Source: Trinickia dinghuensis (GTDB lineage Bacteria; Pseudomonadota; Gammaproteobacteria; Burkholderiales; Burkholderiaceae). Taken from it: 64,000 bases of DNA. Of the stretch, positions 56,211 to 64,000 are shown piece after piece. The translations under genes and the position numbers were made by a program. Position 1 is the stretch's first letter, and every line of letters starts with the position of its first letter. The DNA is taken from assembly GCF_003367175.1 (NCBI RefSeq), contig NZ_QRGA01000014.1:186001-250000 (forward strand). Direction: 5' to 3'. Below the pieces are notes generated by a model that was not told the origin of the DNA, did not search any database, and was given only the letters and a program-made list of their open reading frames with translations.

Positions 56211-57066
56211 AGTACGTCAGCTGAGCGTGCGCACGCCGCAGGGCCCGGCTGGCACGCTCACGAAGGAGTCGCGGCACGTCTTCGCCTACGATACGCGCGA
56301 GCCCGCGCGGCAAGTTTCGCTCACCATGCCGCTCCGTGCGGAAACCTACGCCGAAACGCCGATGTTGCCCGCCTTTTCGATGAACCGGCCGGAAGGCTTT
56401 CTGCTCGAACGAATTCAGCGCGCATTCAAGCATGTTCAGCTTGACGACATGGCGCTGCTGGCGATCACGGGCGGCAATCAAATTGGGCGGCTTCGCTACG
56501 ACGAACCAGGCAAATCGACGCAGGGCAAGCGGGCGGAAGCGGGCCTGGCAACGTTGCTCAAAACGGGCAGTCAGGCGGGACTTTTCGAACACCTCGTGGA
56601 GACCTATCTCGAATCAGGCATTTCGGGCTTTCAACCGAAGGTGATGATTCCCGATGCCGATAAAGTCGTGAACGGCAAGGTCGACGAGAAGATGACGGCG
56701 ACTACGCCAAGCTTGATCTTGAAAGCGGCAGGCGACGACTATCCGCATCTGCCGGTGAACGAATACTTATGTATGAGTGCCGCGCGCCGAGCCGGCATTC
56801 GGGTGCCCCGGTTCTGGCTGTCCGACGACCAAAGCTTGTTCGTGATCGAGCGCTTCGATGTGAGCGGCGACCAGCAGCTCGGTTTCGAAGACATGGCCGT
56901 GCTGATGGGGAAGAACCATGTGCAGCCGAACTTCAAGTACAGCAGCAGCTACGAAAAGGTCGCACTTGCAATCGGTATGAACTGCGGCAGCCATTCCGAC
57001 GAGAGCCTCGCGCGCTTCTTCGAATACTTCGCGCTGTCGGTGATGGTGCGCAACGGCGACGATTAG
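56197..57066 (+). pseudogene. hipA: C-terminally truncated HipA kinase
   Basis: GTG 56197, with an AAGGAG site and a 14-base overlap with hipB, opens a 289-residue frame against about 440 for intact HipA. The N-terminal subdomain (about 1-100), the substrate/ATP part (ISGFQPKVMIPDA, PSLILKAAGDDYPHLPVNEYLCM, the RFDVSGDQQLGFEDMAVLMG region) and the helix ARFFEYFALSVMVRNGDD are present. The frame stops right after the catalytic Asp where the family continues HxKN and then the DFG-like Mg-binding Asp. The kinase core is thus missing, and no downstream remainder is found before metG. It should be inactive as a toxin; HipB may survive as a repressor. Confidence 0.82.
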
Positions 57067-57187
57067 CGCCGCTTCAGGTTCAGTGCCTTCGGGGCCGGCG
57101 CGCGGCAATGCGCGAGCCCCCGGCGATATGCCCCGTGCCTGCTAAAATCGTCGCTTTCCCTCAAGCAGCACACCTTCCTATACGCTC

Positions 57188-59341
57188 ATGACCGTATCCG
57201 CCCCTCATTTTGCCGCGCAAGCCGGCACGGGCGCCGCCCGCCGCCGCATTCTCGTGACGTCCGCTTTGCCCTACGCGAACGGACAGATCCACCTCGGCCA
57301 CATGGTCGAGTTCATCCAGACGGACGTCTGGGTGCGCGCGATGCGAATGCACGGCCATGAGGTCCATTACGTCGGCGCCGACGACACGCACGGCACGCCG
57401 ATCATGCTGAGCGCCGAAAAGGAAGGCATCACGCCGAAGCAGCTCATCGAGCGCGTCTGCCGCGAGCACACGCGCGACCTCGGCAACTTCCTGATTTCGT
57501 TCGACAACTACTATTCGACCGATTCAGAGGAAAACAAGACGCTGTGCGAGACGATCTACGGCAAGCTCGAGCAAGCCGGCCTCATCGACGCGCGCGAGAT
57601 CGAGCAAGCGTACGACCCCGTCAAGGAGATGTTCCTGCCCGACCGCTTCATCAAGGGCGAGTGCCCGAAATGCGGCGCGAAGGACCAATACGGCGATAGC
57701 TGCGAGGTCTGCGGCTCGACCTATCAGCCGACCGACCTCGTCAACCCGTACTCGGCGATTTCGGGCGCGACGCCCGTGCGCCGCAAGTCCACGCACTACT
57801 TCTTCAAGCTGTCCGATGCGCGTTGCGAGAATTTCCTGCGCGAGTGGGTCAGCGGTCTCGCGCAGCCCGAGGCGACGAACAAGATGCGCGAATGGCTTGG
57901 TGAAGCCGGCGACGCGAAGCTCGGCGATTGGGACATCTCGCGCGATGCACCGTACTTCGGGTTCGAAATCCCCGGCGCGCCCGGCAAGTACTTCTACGTC
58001 TGGCTCGATGCGCCGGTCGGGTACTACGCGAGCTTCAAGAACCTCGCGGCCAAGCGCGGCTTCGATTTCGAAGAGTGGATCCAGCCCGGCACGAACACCG
58101 AGCAATACCACTTCATCGGCAAGGACATCCTGTATTTCCACACGCTGTTCTGGCCGGCCATGCTCGAATTCGCGGGCTATCGCACGCCGACGAACGTGTT
58201 CGCGCATGGCTTCTTGACCGTCGACGGCGCGAAGATGTCCAAATCGCGCGGCACCTTCATCACCGCGAACAGCTTCATCGAGACGGGCCTGAACCCCGAA
58301 TGGCTGCGCTACTACTTCGCCGCGAAGCTGAACGCGACGATGGAAGACCTCGACCTCAATCTCGATGACTTCCAAGCACGCGTGAACAGCGACGTCGTCG
58401 GCAAGTACGTCAACATCGCGAGCCGCGCCGCGGGCTTCCTCATCAAGCGCTTCGAGGGGCGCGTGCAGGACAGCTCGATGCACCATCCGCTGCTCGCGAC
58501 GCTGCGCGCGGCGATCCCGCAAATCGCGGCGCACTACGAAGCGCGCGAGTACAGCCGCGCCGTGCGCCAAACCATGGAACTCGCCGACGCCGTCAACGGC
58601 TACGTCGACACGGCCAAGCCGTGGGACCAGGCGAAGGATCCCGCCAACGCCAGCCTGCTGCACGAGACGGTCAGCGTCAGCCTAGAGGCGTTCCGGCTGC
58701 TTTCCATCGCGCTCAAACCGGTGTTGCCGGCCCTGGCCGCCAAGGTCGAGGCATTCCTCGGGGTCGCGCCGCTCGCCTGGGCCGATGCCGATACGCCGCT
58801 GTCGTCGGCGCAGCCCATCAACGCCTATCAGCACTTGATGACGCGCATCGACCCCAAGCAGATCGAAGCGCTGATCGAGGCCAACCGCGGTTCGCTGCAG
58901 CCGACCGAAACGGGCGCCGCGGCGGCGGGAACGGCGGCAGCGTCGCCGGCGGCAAGCAAAACCAAGCCGAAAACCGCGCCCGCGAGCGACGCGCAAAGCG
59001 AAATCATCTCGATCGACGATTTCGCCAAGATCGATTTGCGCATCGCCCTCATCGTCGAGTGCAAGGCCGTCGAAGGCTCGGACAAGCTGCTGCAATTGAC
59101 GCTCGACGTCGGCGAGGAAAAGACCCGCAACGTCTTTTCGGGGATCAAGTCGGCCTATCGTCCAGAGGATTTGGTCGGCAAACTGACGGTGATGGTCGCG
59201 AACCTCGCGCCGCGCAAGATGAAGTTCGGCCTGTCGGAAGGGATGGTGCTGGCTGCGTCGAGCGCCGACGAGAAAGCCGAACCGGGCCTTTACATCCTCG
59301 AACCGCACAGCGGCGCGAAGCCCGGCATGCGCGTGCGCTGA
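57188..59341 (+). CDS. metG: Methionyl-tRNA synthetase with C-terminal tRNA-binding domain
   Basis: The 717-residue class I synthetase charges tRNA-Met. It has the HIGH-type motif [14 protein letters not shown] (about 24-37), a zinc knuckle [18 protein letters not shown], the KMSKS loop [13 protein letters not shown] (about 346), the anticodon helix bundle, and an EMAP/Trbp111 tRNA-binding and dimerisation domain after a low-complexity Ala linker (about 580-605 linker; [18 protein letters not shown] onward). ATG 57188 lies about 120 bases after the truncated hipA. Confidence 0.97.
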   Translation: MTVSAPHFAAQAGTGAARRRILVTSALPYANGQIHLGHMVEFIQTDVWVRAMRMHGHEVHYVGADDTHGTPIMLSAEKEGITPKQLIERVCREHTRDLGNFLISFDNYYSTDSEENKTLCETIYGKLEQAGLIDAREIEQAYDPVKEMFLPDRFIKGECPKCGAKDQYGDSCEVCGSTYQPTDLVNPYSAISGATPVRRKSTHYFFKLSDARCENFLREWVSGLAQPEATNKMREWLGEAGDAKLGDWDISRDAPYFGFEIPGAPGKYFYVWLDAPVGYYASFKNLAAKRGFDFEEWIQPGTNTEQYHFIGKDILYFHTLFWPAMLEFAGYRTPTNVFAHGFLTVDGAKMSKSRGTFITANSFIETGLNPEWLRYYFAAKLNATMEDLDLNLDDFQARVNSDVVGKYVNIASRAAGFLIKRFEGRVQDSSMHHPLLATLRAAIPQIAAHYEAREYSRAVRQTMELADAVNGYVDTAKPWDQAKDPANASLLHETVSVSLEAFRLLSIALKPVLPALAAKVEAFLGVAPLAWADADTPLSSAQPINAYQHLMTRIDPKQIEALIEANRGSLQPTETGAAAAGTAAASPAASKTKPKTAPASDAQSEIISIDDFAKIDLRIALIVECKAVEGSDKLLQLTLDVGEEKTRNVFSGIKSAYRPEDLVGKLTVMVANLAPRKMKFGLSEGMVLAASSADEKAEPGLYILEPHSGAKPGMRVR

Positions 59342-59420
59342 GCCGCGCGTATCGGTGTGCCGCCGGTGCTCGGGCTGTCGCGGCCGTGCGTCGTCGGAGC
59401 AGCGGGCCGCCCCATGAGCG

Positions 59421-62400
59421 TCACTTCCGCCATCGGTCGAAGCGCCGCGTGAAGTTGATGTCGACACCCTGGAAGGTTCCTCCGTATAGAAGAACCGACC
59501 AGAAACGCGAGAGATTCACGGTCGCCTTGAATGCGTTGCTCGCCGATTGCAGCCCTTGCTCGTAGCCGAGCACGAGCCGGTCGTTGATCGCCTTCGACAA
59601 CATGACGACCTGCGAATCCGTCAGCCCGACATCGCTGCGGCCGACCGAGAACTCGTCGAGGCCGAATGTCTGCGCCACGCGCTTGCCGGTCGCGCTGCCC
59701 AGCAGCGCGAGCGCCGTCGTCATCGAACTTTGCTGGCTCAGGTTGTTGCCCTGGTCGGTCCCGTGACCGAACAGCAGCCATGAAAGCTTCTCGTTGTCGG
59801 GCACGTTGGGCTCCGACACGAGCTTGACGATCGGCGAGCGCACCGTCCCCGTCACCTGCACACCGGCTTCCACCTCCTGATTGCGGTGCATCGCAAGAAT
59901 GTTGACGCCGGGATTGGCCACCGGCCCGTTGAACGTGAAGTAGCCGTTCTCGATTGAGAGCTTGCGGCCGAACGACGTATAGGTCGACCCTTCGGTCACG
60001 CGCACGTTGCCGATGGCGCGCAGCGGCTCATTAGGCGCGGACAGCGCCGTCACCGTGCCGCGCAAGCCGAGATCGGCGCCTTGGCCGCGGAAGCGGAAAT
60101 CGTTGCCGAGGTTGATGTCGACGCTCGCGCGCGGCGCAAAGCGGCCGACGGGTTTGTTCGTCGGCTCCGCCGGCGGCGGCGCGCCATGGACCAAACCGTG
60201 GTCGCTGACGATGACGACGTCGTCGGATAGGCGCGGCGCGGGCTGATCAGGCAGGTCGAACCGCGCGTGATCGACCTTGAACTTGCCGTCGATGTCGAGC
60301 CCGCCGGCCGCGCCGCCGTTCGCGACCGTCGCGCTGCCCGACAGCGACAGCTGACGGTCGGGCGCGGCGAACAGCTCGAGCTTGTCCGCCACGATCCGCG
60401 CCGTCAGATCGGGCTCGTCGCGGTCGAGCCGAATCTGCCCGGTCGCGCGCACCGTGCCGTCGCCGCCATGGAACTCAACGCGCTGCAAGTCGACGAGGTT
60501 TTCGGTCAGCGCGACGCGCACGACGCCCTCCTTCAATTGAATACCCTGATCGACGAGCGTCGCCGACAATCCATCGCCGACGAGCGACCCGGACAGCGTT
60601 GGTTTCGCTTTCGTGCCGGCCAACACGAGATTCAAGGCGACGTGTCCGTCGAGCACGTAGCTCGGCCCGAACAACCCGCCCGTCGTCTTCAAGGCGGGGA
60701 CGTCGAACGCGAGCTTGCCCGCGAGCGGCGCGTCGGTGCTCAATGCGAGCAGACCGCCGCGCGCCGGATCGGGCGTCAGCGGCGCGCTGACGTTCGCGTC
60801 GAGTGTGCCGATCCGGCTCGCCGCCGCGTGCGCGGTCGCGGCCATGCGCCCACCGGTGAAGTCGATGCTCGTCGACAACGCCGTGATGCCGAACGCCGCA
60901 GTGCCGTAGCCCGTCGACAGCGTCGCATCGCCGCTGCGGCGCTCGATGCGCGCGTATCCGCTCGCGGTGCGGCCCAGCGTGAAATCCCAGTCCGCCCCGA
61001 GCACGAGATCGCTCGATAGCCGCGATTGCTCCCCCGTCAGCATCTGCCGGATCGCGATGAGGCGCGCCACCGACAAATTCGATGCGCTGCCGGCCGAGCT
61101 GATCGCCCCGTGATCGTAGACGAGCGACTTCAAATCGAGCGTCGCGCCTTCGACGGCAAGCCGCGTCGGGCCGAGCGTGGCGCGCTGCCCCCCCGCGGAG
61201 ACGGCCACCGGCGTTTGCAAGTCGATCGCCGGCATGCCTCGATTCGCCAAGCGCGCGAGCACGCCGTCCCAGCGCGGGCCGTCGCGCGTATCGGTCAACC
61301 CGCCCGAGCCCGCGAGCATCATGTCGACGGGCCGCCCGCGCACCGTGCCCTTGGCTTGCGCGTCAAACGTGTGCTTGCCGCGCGTACCCGCGACGTGGGC
61401 CGTCAACGTCGCAAGGTCGACGACACCGGCGTGGATGTCGCGCGCCTCCGTCGTGAATTGCAGCGCCCCTTTCGCGCCGTCGTGGATCTCAGCGCTGCCC
61501 GTCGCCGCGCCGATGCGATTCGCGCCGACCACCACGGCGCGCGCGTCGTAGCGCAGCGACACGTCGGGGTGGGCGAGCGAGCCGGTCAGATCGCCGTCCG
61601 CGAGGATGGTGCCGGCCACGCCGAAGCCGAGACGATCGAGCTGCGGCGCGTCCACGTGAAAGCGCAGGCGGTCGCCCGGTCCCCCGAAGCTGCCGTGCAC
61701 CTCGACGTCGTTGCCGGCGATCGACAACTTGGCGTCGCTCGGCAACAGCCGCGCGCCGGCCAGCTGAACCGTGCCCGCGCCCGTCAGAGGGAAACCGTCG
61801 TAGACGCTGTCGCCGAGTTCGAACCGCAGCTTGGCCGATAGCGGCTGAGCGAGCGTGCCCACGGCACTGAAGCGGCCCGTCACGCGTGCTTCGGGCAACT
61901 TGCTCGGCGTGGGCCGCGCCGGCTTTGCCGAGGCTCGGGTATGGGCGGCGGCGCCGGCGCCGGCGCGAGGCGCGGACGGGGCCCCCGATGCCGCGGGACG
62001 CGCCGCCGGCAGTTCGGCCGCGACGACGAGCCGCGGATCGAAATTCGTCAGCGTCGCGCTGAGGTCGTAGCTCGAGCGCGCATCGCGCTGTAACGCGCCT
62101 TTCAGTTCGAGGCGGCCGTCGCCCGCGTCGACGCGCACGCTCTCCAGTGCAATGCGTCCGCGCTCCAACGCGACGTGGGCCCGCGCGCGCAGGCGCGCCG
62201 CCTTGTCGGCCAAATCGAGCGAGAGCGACTGCGTCGCGCCGTCGAGTTCGATGCCGATCGGACCGGCTAGCGAGGTCGGCCGCGCGTAAGGCGTGAGCGT
62301 CGCCAGGTCGAGCGCGCTCGCGATCAAGTCCAAACGCCCGCGCCCATGCGCGAACGTGCCCCCGCCCGTCAGCGCGGCGCCATGAACGAGCCGCACGTCG

Positions 62401-63521
62401 AGGTGCTCGAGCCGCTGCGCGTGCTCGTCGAGACGCACGTCGGCACGCGCTTGGACGAGCGGCAGACGATGCTCGTCGAGTTGTCCGGGTGTTGCATTGA
62501 CGATCGTGACGGGCCCTTCGACGACCAGCGGCCCGGCGCCCGGCACCGGCGCGAGCGTCGCCGCGAGCGACAGATCGGCCTGCGGCGCGCCGGCGCTGAA
62601 TAGCCGCGGGTCGACGTGATCGACCGCGATCGTCGCCCGCTCGAGCGGCACGGGCGCGAACGGCGCCGCCTCGATATGCGCGCGGCCGGCCAGCTTCATT
62701 CCGCTCGCCGTCACGTCGGCCGCGAGCGATTCCAGCGTGCCCGATACGCGCGCCTGCAGTTCGGCCGGCGTACCGCCCGCCGAGCCCGACGCCGCCAGCG
62801 AGCCGGTGAGCGGGAACGGCCGCGCCCCATCGAGCGCAAGCCGCGCCGCCAGCGCCCCGTAGGCTGTGTCGAAGCCGTCGAGCGACAAGGTGTGATGGCG
62901 GCCGTCGCTGCGGCCATGCGCGCGCAACCGATCGATTTCGGTCGTCGTCGCGCCGTTGTGCACGAGCAGCCTGTCGACGGCGAGCGAGCGCAGGTCGAGC
63001 TGGATCGGCAGGCGCAAATCGGCGGGCAGCCGCATCGGGGTACTGCTCGTCGACGGCGCCAGCCGCGCGTCGATCGTCCCCGCCTCCAGCGCGTCGACGG
63101 TGAACCGCCAAGGCGCGCGCGTCAGCGCCCAGCGGCCCGAGAGGCGATCGATGCGGATGTCGGTGGGCGGCGCGCCGGCCGGGCCCGCCGGCTCGTGCCA
63201 GCGCACGCCGGCCAAGCGCACGCCGCGCGCGAGCGTGCCGCCTTCGAAGGTGCCCGACAGCCGCGGGGCCGTGGCCGCAACGGCGGCCCGCCATACGAGC
63301 CGCGCGCCGGGCTCGGTGGCGATCGCGCCGTAGAGCGCCGCGGCGATCGAAACGAAAATGAACGCCAGCGCGAGCGCCGTCCAGGCGAGCGCGCGCAAGC
63401 CGCGCCGCTTGCGACGCGGCGCTTGCGGCTCGCTCGGCGGCGGCGCGCCCGCCCCGCCCGCCCCCGGCGCATCGGCGGCGGAAGCGTGTTCATGCGGCGG
63501 TGGCGGCGAATCTTGCGTCAT
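59421..63521 (-). CDS. tamB: Translocation and assembly module inner-membrane component TamB
   Basis: The 1366-residue protein has a cytoplasmic Pro-rich N-terminus, one membrane anchor (about 44-66), a very long beta-helical periplasmic region and the conserved C-terminal TamB (DUF490) domain (about 1000-1366). The C-terminal domain includes LSWLLFGHGTDQGNNLSQQSS, LDEFSVGRSDVGL, VVMLSKAINDRLVLGYEQGL and FSRFWSVLLYGGTFQGVDINF-like strands (cited in fragments). TamB bridges the periplasm, works with the outer-membrane protein TamA, and carries phospholipids or assists autotransporter assembly. It starts 24 bases after the tamA stop. Length is within the family range. Confidence 0.93.
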   Translation of the reverse strand: MTQDSPPPPHEHASAADAPGAGGAGAPPPSEPQAPRRKRRGLRALAWTALALAFIFVSIAAALYGAIATEPGARLVWRAAVAATAPRLSGTFEGGTLARGVRLAGVRWHEPAGPAGAPPTDIRIDRLSGRWALTRAPWRFTVDALEAGTIDARLAPSTSSTPMRLPADLRLPIQLDLRSLAVDRLLVHNGATTTEIDRLRAHGRSDGRHHTLSLDGFDTAYGALAARLALDGARPFPLTGSLAASGSAGGTPAELQARVSGTLESLAADVTASGMKLAGRAHIEAAPFAPVPLERATIAVDHVDPRLFSAGAPQADLSLAATLAPVPGAGPLVVEGPVTIVNATPGQLDEHRLPLVQARADVRLDEHAQRLEHLDVRLVHGAALTGGGTFAHGRGRLDLIASALDLATLTPYARPTSLAGPIGIELDGATQSLSLDLADKAARLRARAHVALERGRIALESVRVDAGDGRLELKGALQRDARSSYDLSATLTNFDPRLVVAAELPAARPAASGAPSAPRAGAGAAAHTRASAKPARPTPSKLPEARVTGRFSAVGTLAQPLSAKLRFELGDSVYDGFPLTGAGTVQLAGARLLPSDAKLSIAGNDVEVHGSFGGPGDRLRFHVDAPQLDRLGFGVAGTILADGDLTGSLAHPDVSLRYDARAVVVGANRIGAATGSAEIHDGAKGALQFTTEARDIHAGVVDLATLTAHVAGTRGKHTFDAQAKGTVRGRPVDMMLAGSGGLTDTRDGPRWDGVLARLANRGMPAIDLQTPVAVSAGGQRATLGPTRLAVEGATLDLKSLVYDHGAISSAGSASNLSVARLIAIRQMLTGEQSRLSSDLVLGADWDFTLGRTASGYARIERRSGDATLSTGYGTAAFGITALSTSIDFTGGRMAATAHAAASRIGTLDANVSAPLTPDPARGGLLALSTDAPLAGKLAFDVPALKTTGGLFGPSYVLDGHVALNLVLAGTKAKPTLSGSLVGDGLSATLVDQGIQLKEGVVRVALTENLVDLQRVEFHGGDGTVRATGQIRLDRDEPDLTARIVADKLELFAAPDRQLSLSGSATVANGGAAGGLDIDGKFKVDHARFDLPDQPAPRLSDDVVIVSDHGLVHGAPPPAEPTNKPVGRFAPRASVDINLGNDFRFRGQGADLGLRGTVTALSAPNEPLRAIGNVRVTEGSTYTSFGRKLSIENGYFTFNGPVANPGVNILAMHRNQEVEAGVQVTGTVRSPIVKLVSEPNVPDNEKLSWLLFGHGTDQGNNLSQQSSMTTALALLGSATGKRVAQTFGLDEFSVGRSDVGLTDSQVVMLSKAINDRLVLGYEQGLQSASNAFKATVNLSRFWSVLLYGGTFQGVDINFTRRFDRWRK

Positions 63522-63545
63522 GCGGACCCTATGCGATTCAAGATG

Positions 63546-64000
63546 TCAGAACGCGATGCCGAGCGTCAAATACGGCCGCACGCTGTGGTTGCGCGTGCCG
63601 TAGGCGACATCGACGTTGATCGGACCGACGGGACTGCGCCAGCGCGCGCCGACACCCACGCCCGGATAGAAGACGCGCTCGCCCCAGGTGTCCGTTGCCG
63701 CGCCGATGTCGTAGAAAACCGCCGCGCCCCAGTCGTGGCTGAACCAGTGCTGATATTCCGCGGTTGCCGTGGCCAAATACTTCGTCGGCAACACCGATCC
63801 GTCGATGTTGTTGCCGATGCTCTGGAACCCGTAGCCGCGCACGGAATTGGAGCCGCCCGCCCGAAACAGCAGCGACGCGGGAATGCCGCTCGAGCCGCCG
63901 GTCGTGAAGACACCGCCGAGTTCGGCGCGCACGAGAAACAAATCGCGTTTGAAGAGCGGCACGTATTGCACGCCCCGCGCGTACACGCGGGCGAACGTCT
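63546..64000 (-). CDS. tamA: Outer-membrane assembly factor TamA, C-terminal part (gene continues beyond the window)
   Basis: The visible 150 residues are the end of an Omp85/BamA-family barrel: SLLFRAGGSNSVRGYGFQS (the RGY lid-lock motif of loop 6), VLPTKYLATATAEYQHWF, GAAVFYDIGAATDTW, and the terminal strand VRPYLTLGIAF with C-terminal Phe. POTRA domains lie outside. It is followed by tamB, which identifies it as TamA and not BamA. No internal start codon is taken as real; the frame is open to base 64000. Confidence 0.92.
   Translation of the reverse strand, partial: TFARVYARGVQYVPLFKRDLFLVRAELGGVFTTGGSSGIPASLLFRAGGSNSVRGYGFQSIGNNIDGSVLPTKYLATATAEYQHWFSHDWGAAVFYDIGAATDTWGERVFYPGVGVGARWRSPVGPINVDVAYGTRNHSVRPYLTLGIAF

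Overview
The window is chromosomal DNA of a high-GC betaproteobacterium. Gene content and order (hemC-hemDX-hemY divergent from ppc; metG near apbC, dcd and a lysine/arginine-type decarboxylase; glnB-nadE; tamA-tamB; a two-domain anion ABC permease; a typical Burkholderia trimeric porin) point to Burkholderiaceae in the broad Burkholderia/Paraburkholderia/Trinickia group. One gene is a full-length homologue of the plant-pathogen type III effector AvrPtoB/HopAB, and it sits behind a textbook plant-inducible-promoter (PIP/hrpII) box. This suggests a plant-associated strain with an Hrp-type secretion system encoded elsewhere.

Left part (1-8.3 kb): a sigma-54 neighbourhood. An rpoN gene outside the usual lptB-rpoN-hpf-ptsN context (rpoN2-like) lies with otsA, two very small unknown proteins, a small membrane protein and two orphan sigma-54 activators, one with and one without a receiver domain. 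I can read -24/-12 elements in front of rpoN itself, otsA and a 59-residue proline-rich gene, and a weaker one in front of the small membrane protein. This looks like a self-contained sigma-54 circuit including trehalose synthesis.

8.3-24 kb: a nitrate/sulfonate-type ABC transporter (ATPase plus double permease); a small unknown gene; an OmpR/EnvZ- or Cpx-like two-component system divergent from a Spy/CpxP-like periplasmic protein with an array of GTAAY half-sites between them; hisQMP without a binding protein; a porin; glnB-nadE; a FemAB-like acyltransferase; a GIY-YIG protein; inorganic pyrophosphatase.

24-29.8 kb: an aldehyde dehydrogenase - SDR - MFS catabolic cluster followed by the HopAB-family effector with its PIP box. 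29.8-37.4 kb: haem genes hemC-hemDX-hemY and ppc. 37.6-43.5 kb: a hybrid histidine kinase, a response regulator with a degenerate first receiver, and a RocR-like REC-EAL protein missing a catalytic glutamate, then a methyltransferase remnant. 43.7-47.7 kb: an XRE regulator, an ECF sigma/anti-sigma pair, argH.

47.9-57.1 kb: accessory and housekeeping genes mixed. There is a lower-GC pair (His/Cys enzyme-like protein plus lipoprotein) that looks like a toxin/immunity couple, an LprI-like protein, a large PLP decarboxylase, dcd, a SodC-like lipoprotein that has lost most metal ligands, apbC, an OmpA-like lipoprotein, and a hipBA locus whose hipA stops inside the kinase active site. The right end holds metG, tamB and the 3' part of tamA. 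No tRNA, rRNA, CRISPR array or insertion sequence was seen.
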